Shown: in pieces, positions 38,824 to 48,357 of the stretch
Layout: each line of letters begins with the position of its first letter
Numbering within the stretch: the first letter of the stretch is position 1
Source: Glaciecola sp.
GTDB taxonomy: Bacteria; Pseudomonadota; Gammaproteobacteria; Enterobacterales; Alteromonadaceae
Assembly: GCA_018623155.1 (NCBI GenBank)
Contig: JAAZVZ010000004.1
Location: 1 to 64,000 of the forward strand
Direction: 5' to 3'
Length of the DNA stretch: 64,000 bases
Notes under the pieces: model-generated
Seen by the model: the letters and a program-made list of their open reading frames with translations, nothing else
What the model was told of the DNA's origin: nothing
The model's database searches: none
Translations under genes and position numbers: made by a program

Positions 38824-38856
38824 AAATCCCCTCGTTTATCGAGGGGTTTTGTTTTT
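38824..38856 (+). terminator. Rho-independent terminator after trxA
   Basis: CCCCTCG (38828-38834), loop TTTAT, CGAGGGG (38840-38846), flanked by A and T tracts, with the T-rich tail running to 38856. A strong hairpin ahead of the rho leader. Confidence 0.9.
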
Positions 38857-39024
38857 GTGCTACAAAATACTTGTGCAGAAGTAAATTAAGTGTTAATTTA
38901 AGATATAACTCAAGCAAGAGTTCCACAGTCACATCCTTCAAAGCCTGTACTGTGCTATTCCCAGTTCTTAACCATAGATGCATTCACGCAACAACCAACA
39001 ACCTACTTGTAGACATATTCAACT
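38857..39024 (+). promoter_or_regulatory. rho leader region with C-rich segment and palindrome
   Basis: The 168 bases between the trxA terminator and rho contain an inverted repeat TAAATTAA-GTG-TTAATTTA (38882-38900), a possible -10 TATAAC (38904-38909), and a C-rich, G-poor stretch: by hand count 29 C against 10 G in 38921-39010. Such C-over-G segments serve as Rho utilisation sites, and E. coli rho is autoregulated through attenuation in its leader. No leader peptide was convincing. Confidence 0.5.
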
Positions 39025-40290
39025 ATGAATCTTACCGAATTAAAAAATAAACCAATTAGTACACTCGTTGCCCTAGCCGAAGAAATGGGCATTGAAAATA
39101 TGGCGCGAGCCCGCAAACAAGACATCATTTTTTCGATTCTAAAGACACATGCCAAAAGTGGTGAAGATATTTTTGGTGACGGTGTGCTTGAAATTTTACA
39201 AGATGGCTTTGGGTTTTTGCGATCGGCTGATTCATCATACTTAGCTGGTCCTGATGACATATATGTTTCACCCAGTCAAATTCGACGTTTTAACCTTCGT
39301 ACTGGCGATACTATCTCAGGAAAAATACGCCCACCTAAAGACAGTGAGCGTTACTTTGCATTGCTTAAAATTCGTGAAGTCAATCACGACAAGCCTGAAA
39401 ATTCACGTAATAAAATTTTATTCGAGAACTTAACCCCGTTGCATGCGAATGAGCGTTTGACTATGGAACGCGGCAATGGCAGTACCGAGGATATCACTGC
39501 GCGGGTTCTAGACCTTGCTTCCCCAACTGGGAAAGGTCAGCGTGGTTTGATCGTTGCCCCGCCTAAAGCTGGTAAAACGCTATTACTTCAAAATATTGCA
39601 CAATCCATTGCGGCGAATCATCCGGAATGTACATTGATGGTATTATTGATTGATGAACGTCCAGAAGAAGTGACCGAAATGCAGCGCCTGGTCCAAGGTG
39701 AGGTAGTGGCATCAACATTTGATGAGCCTGCCAACCGCCACGTACAAGTCGCTGAAATGGTTATTGAGAAAGCAAAGCGCTTAGTTGAGCACAAAAAAGA
39801 CGTTGTGATTTTGTTGGATTCCATTACTCGATTGGCACGTGCATACAACACGGTGATTCCATCATCAGGCAAGGTTTTGACTGGTGGTGTAGATGCTAAC
39901 GCACTACATAAACCAAAACGATTTTTCGGTGCCGCTCGTAACGTCGAAGAGGGTGGTAGTTTGACGATTATTGCTACTGCTTTGATTGACACTGGCTCTA
40001 AGATGGACGAAGTGATTTATGAAGAGTTCAAAGGAACGGGCAACATGGAATTGCATTTAAATCGGAAAATTGCTGAGAAGCGAGTATTCCCTGCAATTGA
40101 CTTTAACCGCTCTGGTACGCGTCGTGAAGAGCTACTCACTTCTCAAGAAGAACTACAAAAAATGTGGATTTTGCGGAAAATCGTTCACGAAATGACAGAA
40201 ATAGATGCTATGGAGTTTTTGATTGGTCGTTTGGCGATGACGAAAACTAATGATGAGTTTTTTGAAGCGATGAAACGTCAAAAGAGTTAA
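39025..40290 (+). CDS. rho: Transcription termination factor Rho
   Basis: Hexameric RNA-dependent ATPase that terminates transcription. The 421 residues begin [20 protein letters not shown], then the cold-shock-like primary RNA site ([23 protein letters not shown]), the P-loop [15 protein letters not shown] near residue 178, [15 protein letters not shown], the Q-loop/R-loop [27 protein letters not shown], and the end [23 protein letters not shown]. Length 419-421 is standard. It follows trxA as in E. coli, with a C-rich leader that may allow autoregulation. Confidence 0.98.
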   Translation: MNLTELKNKPISTLVALAEEMGIENMARARKQDIIFSILKTHAKSGEDIFGDGVLEILQDGFGFLRSADSSYLAGPDDIYVSPSQIRRFNLRTGDTISGKIRPPKDSERYFALLKIREVNHDKPENSRNKILFENLTPLHANERLTMERGNGSTEDITARVLDLASPTGKGQRGLIVAPPKAGKTLLLQNIAQSIAANHPECTLMVLLIDERPEEVTEMQRLVQGEVVASTFDEPANRHVQVAEMVIEKAKRLVEHKKDVVILLDSITRLARAYNTVIPSSGKVLTGGVDANALHKPKRFFGAARNVEEGGSLTIIATALIDTGSKMDEVIYEEFKGTGNMELHLNRKIAEKRVFPAIDFNRSGTRREELLTSQEELQKMWILRKIVHEMTEIDAMEFLIGRLAMTKTNDEFFEAMKRQKS

Positions 40291-40313
40291 TCATTTTTGA
40301 AACACTTGTAAAT

Positions 40314-40341
40314 AAAACCCCCTCATATTGAGGGGGTTTTT
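40314..40341 (+). terminator. Rho-independent terminator after rho
   Basis: Perfect 12-bp stem AAAACCCCCTCA (40314-40325) / TGAGGGGGTTTT (40329-40340) with loop TAT and a T tail. It can also serve the convergent LysR gene ending at 40358. Confidence 0.92.
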
Positions 40342-40357
40342 GTTTGCATAGAATAAA

Positions 40358-41257
40358 TTAAGCTTGAGTTATTTGTTGTTGACCAACAATTTGTAAATGT
40401 GATTTGAATGCACTTAACACACCATTTGATGGTCGACTGACAACAGAGACAGCATACCACTGACTCACCAGTGGGAAATCTATAATATTGAGTTCCTGCA
40501 CTCGATGTTTGTCAGTTTGTACAAGCGTATGTTCCGATAAAACCGAAACGCCAATACCAGAGTGGACTGCAAGCTGTATTGCTTCGTTGCTTTCAATAAT
40601 CAAAACGTCCTTTAATAAAATATTATTTTGCTCGCAGTAACGATTGAATAGGTTAAAAGTATTAGAACCTTCTTCGCGTAATAAGAAGGTTTGTTCCACT
40701 AAAGCAGACAGGTGACAGTGATTTGGCCCACTATAATCGAGGGGCGCAACAACTTTGAGAGGGTTTTGCATAAAGGGAGTAACTTCAATTTCCAAGTCGT
40801 CTGGAACGTTTCCAACAATGTATAAGTCATCTTGCTGTTCGGCCATTCGAGCTTCTATCTGAGACGAATTACCCACTTTAACTTGGACATAAATATCGGG
40901 GTATTCTTTACAAAATGTTTTTAAAATTTGTGGAACGATATATTTGGCGGTTGAAACGACGGCAATCTTAAAGGTGCCAGCTTTCTGTCCTTTTAAGGCA
41001 TGTATATGGTTTTGTAGACTGCGCTGGGACTCCATAACGGAAGTCGCGCATTCATACACCGCACGGCCTGCGTCAGTCAGTGCGATTGAACCATGGTGAG
41101 TCTCGAGCAATGTGATGTCATAAATTTCGCTCAACTTCTTTAACTGCAGAGAAACAGTTGGTTGCGATAATGACAGTGCGTGTGAGGCGGCAGTGATGGA
41201 TCCGGTCTCTACAACACACTTAAACACCTCAAGTAGTCTAAATGTTACAGTATTCAT
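40358..41257 (-). CDS. LysR-family transcriptional regulator (CbbR-like subgroup)
   Basis: A 299-residue LysR regulator. The N-terminal winged helix is TFRLLEVFKCVVETGSITAASHALSLSQPTVSLQLKKLSE, where the AxxLxxSQPTVSxQLKxLE pattern is the LysR signature. The rest is an inducer-binding domain (TFKIAVVSTAKYIVPQILKTFC ... DLYIVGNVPDDLEIE). The HTH resembles regulators of the CbbR type, but there is no Calvin-cycle gene here, so no target is proposed. I use the ATG at 41257 (MNTVTFRLLEVFK); longer in-frame starts at 41284 and 41317 add hydrophobic residues foreign to the family. It is divergent from purE across 185 bases. Confidence 0.85.
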   Translation of the reverse strand: MNTVTFRLLEVFKCVVETGSITAASHALSLSQPTVSLQLKKLSEIYDITLLETHHGSIALTDAGRAVYECATSVMESQRSLQNHIHALKGQKAGTFKIAVVSTAKYIVPQILKTFCKEYPDIYVQVKVGNSSQIEARMAEQQDDLYIVGNVPDDLEIEVTPFMQNPLKVVAPLDYSGPNHCHLSALVEQTFLLREEGSNTFNLFNRYCEQNNILLKDVLIIESNEAIQLAVHSGIGVSVLSEHTLVQTDKHRVQELNIIDFPLVSQWYAVSVVSRPSNGVLSAFKSHLQIVGQQQITQA

Positions 41258-41442
41258 ATAATCAATTATTATGGCAACTATCATAAATGTAAATAGTATA
41301 TTTCTTAAACAGCCCACTTTTTTTTATTTAATGTGGGTTTTTCGTGACAAAAATTTCATTTCAGGATGTATTCTTGATAAAATATCGTGCTTTTCAACTT
41401 TGCCATTGTTTAGTGCAGTGGTAACTCAATAAGAGATAAGAT

Positions 41443-41928
41443 ATGGCACAAGTTGCTATTGTTATGGGCTCTACCTCAGATTGGCCCACCATGCAGAAAG
41501 CAGCAGAAATGCTTGAATCCTTTGGTGTAACTTACAAAGCACAAGTAGTATCTGCACATCGCACTCCTGAATTATTAACTGAGTTTGCTAAAACTGCTGA
41601 AGACGAAGGTTATCAAGTCATCATAGCAGGCGCAGGTGGTGCAGCACATTTGCCAGGTATGATTGCAGCTCACACGCATCTTCCGGTTTTCGGATGTCCG
41701 GTTCGTTCAAGCCAACTTAATGGCGTCGATTCTTTACTTTCTATCGTACAAATGCCAAAGGGCGTTGCGGTCGGAACACTTGCCATTGGCGAAGCGGGGG
41801 CTGCCAATGCGGGTTTATTAGCGGCCCAAGTCATTGCTCTGAATAACACAACAGTTAGACAAGCAATTATTGAATTCAGACACAAACAAACTGAAACAGT
41901 TCTAGCCAACGGGCAGCTGGAGTTATAA
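41443..41928 (+). CDS. purE: N5-carboxyaminoimidazole ribonucleotide mutase PurE
   Basis: Class I PurE converts N5-CAIR to CAIR in purine synthesis. The 161 residues show [34 protein letters not shown], and [18 protein letters not shown] near residue 66, the substrate-binding loops of the class I enzyme, plus [18 protein letters not shown] class I PurE requires PurK, which follows after four bases. Confidence 0.97.
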   Translation: MAQVAIVMGSTSDWPTMQKAAEMLESFGVTYKAQVVSAHRTPELLTEFAKTAEDEGYQVIIAGAGGAAHLPGMIAAHTHLPVFGCPVRSSQLNGVDSLLSIVQMPKGVAVGTLAIGEAGAANAGLLAAQVIALNNTTVRQAIIEFRHKQTETVLANGQLEL

Positions 41929-41932
41929 TACA

Positions 41933-43072
41933 ATGCAAGTTCTAGTATATGGCTCGGGTCAATTAGCGCGGATGATGTACCTTGCTGGCGCACCCTTATC
42001 CATTGAAGTAAAAGCCGTTGATGTGAGTACTAAGGCCGTTGTTCATCCAATTAGTAAAGCTGTCTTAAATAACGATTTAGAGCAGAGTATCGCTGCGGCT
42101 GATGTATTGACGGTTGAGTTTGAACATGTACCTGAAGACTTGTTAGCGCAAGCTAGTGCTTCGGGTAAACTCGCGCCCAATATGCCTGCAATTTTGATTG
42201 GTGCTGACCGTGTCAGAGAAAAAGCCTTACTAGACAAATTAGAGATTGCTAATTGTACCTATGAAGTAATTACTGATGTTAAACAGTTAGAAGGCATTAC
42301 CTCTCGCTTGGGTGAGCGCATTATTTTTAAAGCCTCTCGCGATGGGTACGATGGGTACGGTCAATGGCGAGCTAAATCTGCATCGGACATCCCTGAGCTT
42401 GTTCGCCAATTTGTTGAACTTGATTTACAAACTGTGCCAATTGTTGCAGAGAGGATGTCAGATTTTTCCCGTGAACTTTCCTTGATAGGAGCACGCAACG
42501 GCTCTGGAGAGGTGGTTGTATATCCTCTATCTGAAAATACGCATTACGAAGGACAGCTTCATTTGTCTGTTGCTCCAGCACCTGATTACACTGATGAGTT
42601 GGCGAATCAAGCGTTGACCATTTTTACTAAAATCGCAAATGAACTTGATTATATTGGTGTGTTGGCAGTTGAGTTGTTTCAAGAGGGAGATACTCTATTA
42701 GTGAATGAGTTGGCACCGCGAGTACACAACTCAGGTCATTGGTCGATGCACGGTGCACATACCTGTCAGTTTGAAAATCACTTACGTGCAGTATGTAATT
42801 TACCACTCGGTTCAACACACCCTAGAACGGTGAGTGCAATGGTCAATATTATTGGCTGTGATGAATTGGGCGATGCGCCACTGCAAATGAGTGACACGCA
42901 TGTACATTGGTATGGCAAAGCAGTAAGAGCAAAGCGTAAAATGGGACATATTAATGTCAATGCAGATTCTTATGCTGAGCTAGGACAAAAATTACTAGGC
43001 TTAAACAGCCAGTTTCCTGTGGAATATTTTCCAGAACTCGGGCCACAAGCTGAATTATTATTATCTAAGTAG
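41933..43072 (+). CDS. purK: N5-carboxyaminoimidazole ribonucleotide synthase PurK
   Basis: ATP-grasp enzyme making N5-CAIR from AIR, bicarbonate and ATP. The 379 residues have VLVYGSGQLARMMYLAGAPL (N-terminal nucleotide-like fold), the ATP-grasp segments RIIFKASRDGYDGYGQWRA and IVAERMSDFSRELSLI, and LAVELFQEGDTLLVNELAPRVHNSGHWS with the metal-binding Glu/Asn. Forms the purEK operon. Confidence 0.97.
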   Translation: MQVLVYGSGQLARMMYLAGAPLSIEVKAVDVSTKAVVHPISKAVLNNDLEQSIAAADVLTVEFEHVPEDLLAQASASGKLAPNMPAILIGADRVREKALLDKLEIANCTYEVITDVKQLEGITSRLGERIIFKASRDGYDGYGQWRAKSASDIPELVRQFVELDLQTVPIVAERMSDFSRELSLIGARNGSGEVVVYPLSENTHYEGQLHLSVAPAPDYTDELANQALTIFTKIANELDYIGVLAVELFQEGDTLLVNELAPRVHNSGHWSMHGAHTCQFENHLRAVCNLPLGSTHPRTVSAMVNIIGCDELGDAPLQMSDTHVHWYGKAVRAKRKMGHINVNADSYAELGQKLLGLNSQFPVEYFPELGPQAELLLSK

Positions 43073-43121
43073 TTTATGTGCCGTTGCGCTAGACGAATCA
43101 ACCTTAAATAAGGAAAACTTT

Positions 43122-43646
43122 ATGTCTCAATTATTCCGTCTCTCAGTAGTGTTCTTTGTTTTTGGCATAACAATAGCTTGTACTCCCCATAAAGAAGCTG
43201 ATTCACATACACATCACACCTCTCACGGCCATTCCGAGCAACCAGCAATACCCGTCGATATGTCTTCATTACCAGAGGGAATTACGTTTGCCGATGCGCG
43301 GATCCGAGCCGCATTTGCTGGCGCTACGACAGGGGCAGCTTATATCACTATCAACAATAATTTTGCGGTTGATGCACACTTAATTTCGGTGTCTGTTTCT
43401 GAAGATGTGGCGATGAGTGTTGAGATTCACGATATGCGGATGAACGGCGACATGATGCAGATGTTTCAGTTAGACAATGGCGTCACGATTCCTGCGAAAA
43501 CTCAATTACAGCTTCGTCCTGGTGGTAAACACATTATGTTTATGGGATTAGCAACAGAGCTAAACGAAGGGAAAACGATTGATTTGACTTTTGAATTTGC
43601 AAAACAGCCCCCACAAAGCATCTCAGTACCTGTGGTAAAACTATAA
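43122..43646 (+). CDS. PCu(A)C-type copper chaperone lipoprotein
   Basis: Periplasmic copper-binding protein of the DUF461/PCu(A)C family, which delivers Cu(I) to the CuA site of cytochrome oxidase. The signal peptide ends in a lipobox GITIAC (Cys20), and a His-rich stretch HTHHTSHGHSE follows, which may bind metal. The core has the family metal site: His in EIHDMRMNGDMMQM and later His/Met in GGKHIMFMGL, the H-M...HxM pattern. 174 residues. An SCO1-like partner is not in the window. Confidence 0.88.
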   Translation: MSQLFRLSVVFFVFGITIACTPHKEADSHTHHTSHGHSEQPAIPVDMSSLPEGITFADARIRAAFAGATTGAAYITINNNFAVDAHLISVSVSEDVAMSVEIHDMRMNGDMMQMFQLDNGVTIPAKTQLQLRPGGKHIMFMGLATELNEGKTIDLTFEFAKQPPQSISVPVVKL

Positions 43647-43700
43647 ACTCAGTCTTTCTTAAGTACGTATAATAATAAGAATATTAATTAGGACATGTAG

Positions 43701-44756
43701 ATGATGCGACTCATTTTAATTTTATCTTTATTTCTCAGTGGTATGGCGATTGCTACGCCACAAGTGTCGACCCAGATGATCACTGATGGATTGGAGCACC
43801 CTTGGGGCATTGCGGCACTGCCTGATGGACGCTTTTTGGTTACAGAACGTCCAGGTTATATTACTTTGATTGAACCAAATGGTAACAAAACACGCTTGTC
43901 TGGTGTGCCACATATCACCGCGGAACGACAAGGTGGTGCTTTGGGCATTGCTTTGGATCCAGATTTTGCGCAAAACCAAACATTTTATGCTTGCTTAGTG
44001 GTCGCTGATGAATCGGGAGCGACATCATCAGAAGTGCACAAGGGACAATTAAAAGGGACACAATGGCACAATGTTACCCCGATTGTGATTGCTCAACCAA
44101 AAGATAAGTCGGGTTTTCATTTTGGTTGTCGTTTGGCTTTTGCTGCAGATAATTCATTATTTGTTGGTTTAGGAGACCGCTGGGTGGGTATGGACAAAAC
44201 TCAAGATTTGGATAACCACTATGGCAAGGTTTTACGTGTTACCAAGAATGGTCAACCACATCCTCAAAATCCTTATTTAGAGTCATCTGTACCTGAAGTT
44301 TTTTCAGTTGGTCACCGTAACGTACAAGGATTGGCTTGGCATAGTGAATCCGCTCAAATGTGGGCGCATGAACATGGCCCTAAAGGCGGAGATGAAATCA
44401 ATGTACTGCAAGCAGGTACCAATTACGGTTGGCCTACCATTACCTACGGGGTCAATTATAACGGAACGCCCATTACAGACAAAACGGCACAAGAAGGTTT
44501 AGCTCAGCCCTTACATTATTATGTCCCATCTATTGCACCTAGTGGAATGGCTTTTTTTAAAGGGGATTTACTGATGGGCTCTTTGAAGTTTCGTTACCTT
44601 AATTACGCTCAGTTAAAAGATGGAAAAGTGGTTGCCGAGTATGAGTTACTAAAAGAGCTTGATGCTCGCATTCGCGATGTGGTCGTTCACAACGAGCGGA
44701 TTTTTGTGGTCACAGATGAGGTAAATGGGCGATTATTGGAAGTTGTATTGCAATAG
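43701..44756 (+). CDS. PQQ-type soluble aldose sugar dehydrogenase (Asd/YliI-like)
   Basis: Exported six-bladed propeller of the glucose/sorbosone dehydrogenase family, which oxidises aldoses with PQQ and calcium in the periplasm. Signal peptide MMRLILILSLFLSGMAIA precedes the mature start. Family blocks are LEHPWGIAALPDGRFLVTERPG near residue 31, GGALGIALDPDFAQN near residue 78 (calcium/PQQ region), YGKVLRVTKNG, SVGHRNVQGLAWH (catalytic-region His), and AHEHGPKGGDEINVLQAGTNYGWP near residue 222. 351 residues, close to E. coli YliI (371). No PQQ-synthesis genes are in the window. AGGA precedes the first ATG. Confidence 0.9.
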   Translation: MMRLILILSLFLSGMAIATPQVSTQMITDGLEHPWGIAALPDGRFLVTERPGYITLIEPNGNKTRLSGVPHITAERQGGALGIALDPDFAQNQTFYACLVVADESGATSSEVHKGQLKGTQWHNVTPIVIAQPKDKSGFHFGCRLAFAADNSLFVGLGDRWVGMDKTQDLDNHYGKVLRVTKNGQPHPQNPYLESSVPEVFSVGHRNVQGLAWHSESAQMWAHEHGPKGGDEINVLQAGTNYGWPTITYGVNYNGTPITDKTAQEGLAQPLHYYVPSIAPSGMAFFKGDLLMGSLKFRYLNYAQLKDGKVVAEYELLKELDARIRDVVVHNERIFVVTDEVNGRLLEVVLQ

Positions 44757-44761
44757 ACTCA

Positions 44762-45454
44762 TTACCATATGAGTGAGTTTACTTGTTCGGTTTCATTGGC
44801 AAATGGGTGCTCAGAGGTAAACTCAATCCACTTATTTGTTGTGGGATGAAACAGCCCCAATTCACTTGCATGAAGATGTAATCTTTCAATACCGACTCGG
44901 CTTGCTTCAGTTGAGTACAGTCTATCACCCAAGATTGGATGTCCTAAGCTGAGCATGTGGACTCTTAATTGGTGCGAACGGCCAGTTTTCGGCTCCAACT
45001 TTACTAAGCTCGTTTTGTTATCGCGGCTAATGACGCGGAATTGAGTAAGTGAAGGTTTTCCAGTTTCATAACAGACTTTTTGCTTAGGGCGATTCGGCCA
45101 ATCAACGATTAGGGGAGCATCACAGTTCCCTTCATTGTCTCGTGGATGTCCCAAAACACGTGCGTAATAGATTTTATGGGTTCGTCTATCTGCAAATTGT
45201 TTGCCCAAATTGGCACTCGCCTCTTTGTGCATTGCCAATACCATTAATCCAGATGTCGCCATGTCCAAGCGATGAACAATATAAGCTGTTGGAAAAACAG
45301 TATTAACACGTTTTTGTATACTGTCTTGATGTGCCTTTCCACGACCCCGAACCGACAAAATCCATGCAGGTTTATCGACAACCAAAATATCATCGTCGCG
45401 ATAGATGATCTTTAGATAAGGCTCCAGCGGTGGTTGGTAGTTAAAAAAAGTCAT
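44762..45454 (-). CDS. rluA: Dual-specificity RNA pseudouridine synthase RluA
   Basis: Makes pseudouridine 746 in 23S rRNA and position 32 in several tRNAs. The 230 residues show IIYRDDDILVVDKPAWILSVRG, the catalytic Asp motif AYIVHRLDMATSGLMVLA near residue 58, and KTGRSHQLRVHMLSLGHPILGD near residue 158. Length and motifs match E. coli RluA (219), which is also next to rapA. It follows rapA by 13 bases on the minus strand. Confidence 0.95.
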   Translation of the reverse strand: MTFFNYQPPLEPYLKIIYRDDDILVVDKPAWILSVRGRGKAHQDSIQKRVNTVFPTAYIVHRLDMATSGLMVLAMHKEASANLGKQFADRRTHKIYYARVLGHPRDNEGNCDAPLIVDWPNRPKQKVCYETGKPSLTQFRVISRDNKTSLVKLEPKTGRSHQLRVHMLSLGHPILGDRLYSTEASRVGIERLHLHASELGLFHPTTNKWIEFTSEHPFANETEQVNSLIW

Positions 45455-45467
45455 TACATCAAACGTA

Positions 45468-48233
45468 TTATTGTGGGTTGTTCACTAAGACGCGTATGGC
45501 ATCGAGATTGATTGGTGCACCTTCGATTTGTAAGCAGGCTTGCTGTAATTGTGCGTTCAGTGCGTTAATTTCCTCAGGTCTAATAGCTGGATTGATCTGC
45601 TGCAAATAGTACAAACGCTCAAGTTCTGCACCAAGTGTAGATTGTACTTGCTGTACCGCGTTATCTTTTATGTTTGTCACTTCCACTGATGCATGAGCAT
45701 CGCAATGCTTTATGGCTTGTTTTATTTGTGTTGCGAGGGCAGTAATTAATTTTGCTGCGACGACTTTTTTGACTCTATATATCGATTCAATTTGCACATT
45801 GGTAATTTGATTGTCATGATCACAGCTCACAATGAAGCTTTGCGGGGTTAAATATGGATTGTGTTCAGCCTGGGTAGCCGCTTGGATCACGTATTGACAT
45901 TGCACGATAAATGCCCCAACCGGCTTGCTACTATCGGAAAATAACCCGATACTCGCTTTACCAGTGTTATCACTCAATATAGTGGACATTAATTCACGAA
46001 CGAACGGATGTTCAAAACTGATAAAATGATAATCTTCTCTGGCAGTCGCTACTCGTCTCGAAAACGTCACTGTCATACCCTCGTCAGGGAGTGTTTGTAA
46101 CGGATATAACAAATCTTCTGTCGGTTGTATGATGTAGCTTACATGATCATTAATGAGCAATTTAAACCCAACCACATCAGTCATAGAGTGTAAAAATTGA
46201 TAGATCTCATTACCAGCAGTCTCATCGTCTAAGGCTGATATCAGTTCTGCGTGTTGGTCAAACCCTCGAGCATTGAGTTCAAGTAACTTATTTCTGCCTT
46301 CTTCCTGTGCATTGACTAAGCTTTCGGTTAGCGCTGTGATATTGGGTAACTCGGAAGCAAAGTCGGCATCTTGTATCAGTTTAACTAGGGGTTGTCCTAA
46401 TTCGGTTAAGACTTCATTACCAACGGTACAGGTTTGTGCAAATGCATTTAGGCCTTCATTAAAGAATTGATATAGGCGTTCTTGAGGGCCGTTGCGGTGG
46501 TATGGCACAATTATATCAATTTGGCTAGTTTGTCCAATGCGATCCAAACGCCCAATCCTTTGCTCCAATAAATCAGGGTTTAAAGGGAGATCAAATAATA
46601 TAAGTTGCTGACAGAATTGGAAGTTTCTCCCTTCTGAACCAATCTCAGAACACAGCAGAAGTGGCGCACCATCCTCTTCATCGGCAAAAAAGTGTGCGGC
46701 ACGGTCTCGTTCACTGATACTCATTTGTTCATGAAATACAGGTAATGAAATGCCTGTTTTTACTCGGATGTGCTCCGCTAATTCTAGGACAGTACGCGCC
46801 TTGCGACATATGAGAAGCGTTTTCCCACGAGCTTGATTCAAAAACTCTAAAAGCCAATTTACTTTTGGGTCTTGGTTCAGCCAATCATCGATCCAATCGG
46901 GATCCTCATGTATGTGCGCAATCACTCGTTCTCTAATTGTGGTGTAATTTGGTGGACCATCCAATGGTTGTGCCAATACGTGTCGAGTGTTGGCGTGGCC
47001 AATGGCTTTGCGGGTATTGCGATAAAAAAGCCGACCTGTACCATGGCGGTCGATGAGTTCTTGAATTAATTCAGGGACATGTTTGTCAGCGATTTCTGAA
47101 ATACTGAGCTCGGGTAAAAATTCATGGCAGCGGGTAATTAAATCTTGATCCAATTGCACAGAAGTCAGCAGAGCATCACTGAGATCCGCAAGCTCTTGGT
47201 AGCTTGCCTGTTCGTTATGAAACAGTTCTGCACTGGTGAAACGGTTCGGATCAAGTAATTGTAGCTGTGCAAAATGAGCGTCACTACCTTGTTGGTCTGG
47301 CGTTGCGGTAAGCAGTAAAACACTTGGAATATGTTGACATAAGGTTGCGATGGCCTCGTATTCACTATTGTGTGGACCTTGTTCAGTAAGGTGATGAGCT
47401 TCATCCACAATTAAACAGTCCCATTGAGTTTCGCAAAGTTGTTGAAGAGCTTCTGGCTTTGCTTGCAAAGTACTGACGCTTGTTATGACCCATTGCGCAC
47501 TCAGCCATGGGTTGTCGCTTTCATCACTTAAGGCTTCTAAACGCTCTTCATCAAATAAAGAAAACATCATATTGATACGGCGATGAAGTTCAACAAGCCA
47601 TTGGTGTTGCAGTGATTCAGGGACGATGATCAACGCTCTTTGACAGCGACCGAGCAAGATCTGTTTATGTAAAATCATTGCTGCTTCGATGGTTTTACCT
47701 AAGCCTACTTCATCGGCAAGCAACACTCGAGGAGCGAACCTTTGGCCAATTTGCTGCACAATATTCACTTGGTGCTCAAGGGGCGTCATCCTTGCTCCTA
47801 AGAGTCCAATTCCAGCATGAGTATTGTGTTGATATTGTACTTGATAGGTATGATGGCGCACATCAAACCAGGCTGTATGGTTTATTTGGCCATTAAATAA
47901 ACGCTTTTCAGGTTGGTTGATTTGGAGGTGATGCGCAAGCTGGGTTTCAAAAATGCTGGTACGAGTACCATTTTCATATTCCACTTCGTAGCTCATTAGC
48001 GCGTTGTCTTCATATGCGCTGATCACTTCAAATGAGTTGTTATTGATATCTTGAGCGTGCTCTCCTGCATTTAATGTGAAACGCAATAGTGGGGCTGACT
48101 CGCTGGCATAGCGCGCGTCGATATCAACCAATGGAAAATACAAAGCTACTTGGCGCCCTTGTACTTCGGTGACTAAGCCTAATCCTAGCTCGGGTTGCTG
48201 ACTATTTAGCCAACGTTGTCCAATCACATACAT
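45468..48233 (-). CDS. rapA: RNA polymerase-associated protein RapA
   Basis: Swi2/Snf2-type ATPase that binds RNA polymerase and promotes its recycling. The 921 residues begin MYVIGQRWLNSQQPELGLGLV (N-terminal Tudor-like domains), then Walker A LLADEVGLGKTIEAAMIL near residue 170, DEAH box VDEAHHL near residue 276, helicase motif QRIGRLDRIGQ near residue 560, and a long C-terminal RapA-specific region. Slightly shorter than E. coli RapA (968) but otherwise complete. Upstream of rluA in one transcript. Confidence 0.96.
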   Translation of the reverse strand: MYVIGQRWLNSQQPELGLGLVTEVQGRQVALYFPLVDIDARYASESAPLLRFTLNAGEHAQDINNNSFEVISAYEDNALMSYEVEYENGTRTSIFETQLAHHLQINQPEKRLFNGQINHTAWFDVRHHTYQVQYQHNTHAGIGLLGARMTPLEHQVNIVQQIGQRFAPRVLLADEVGLGKTIEAAMILHKQILLGRCQRALIIVPESLQHQWLVELHRRINMMFSLFDEERLEALSDESDNPWLSAQWVITSVSTLQAKPEALQQLCETQWDCLIVDEAHHLTEQGPHNSEYEAIATLCQHIPSVLLLTATPDQQGSDAHFAQLQLLDPNRFTSAELFHNEQASYQELADLSDALLTSVQLDQDLITRCHEFLPELSISEIADKHVPELIQELIDRHGTGRLFYRNTRKAIGHANTRHVLAQPLDGPPNYTTIRERVIAHIHEDPDWIDDWLNQDPKVNWLLEFLNQARGKTLLICRKARTVLELAEHIRVKTGISLPVFHEQMSISERDRAAHFFADEEDGAPLLLCSEIGSEGRNFQFCQQLILFDLPLNPDLLEQRIGRLDRIGQTSQIDIIVPYHRNGPQERLYQFFNEGLNAFAQTCTVGNEVLTELGQPLVKLIQDADFASELPNITALTESLVNAQEEGRNKLLELNARGFDQHAELISALDDETAGNEIYQFLHSMTDVVGFKLLINDHVSYIIQPTEDLLYPLQTLPDEGMTVTFSRRVATAREDYHFISFEHPFVRELMSTILSDNTGKASIGLFSDSSKPVGAFIVQCQYVIQAATQAEHNPYLTPQSFIVSCDHDNQITNVQIESIYRVKKVVAAKLITALATQIKQAIKHCDAHASVEVTNIKDNAVQQVQSTLGAELERLYYLQQINPAIRPEEINALNAQLQQACLQIEGAPINLDAIRVLVNNPQ

Positions 48234-48357
48234 ATTTCAAAACCAAATCTTTTTGATGTGCATATTATGACATTGAACGTATACCTTCACAAAAAAACGT
48301 GCGTTTTGGTCAAACTTGCAGTAGTGTTGAATGTGAATCTAAGTTGAGGAGTCACGG

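Noticed and set aside
41313-41337. Weak hairpin CCCAC-N15-GTGGG with a T run, upstream of purE
   Set aside because: Only five base pairs and no gene ends at this point in either direction, so I do not call it a terminator.
44757-44774. Hairpin ACTCAT-TACCAT-ATGAGT at the convergent ends of the sugar dehydrogenase gene and rluA
   Set aside because: Six AT-rich pairs with no proper T run; too weak to call a terminator with confidence.
48294-48307. Short palindrome AAAACG-TG-CGTTTT between rapA and the PhoH gene
   Set aside because: Six-base arms in an AT-rich promoter region can arise by chance; no matching regulator or second copy seen.
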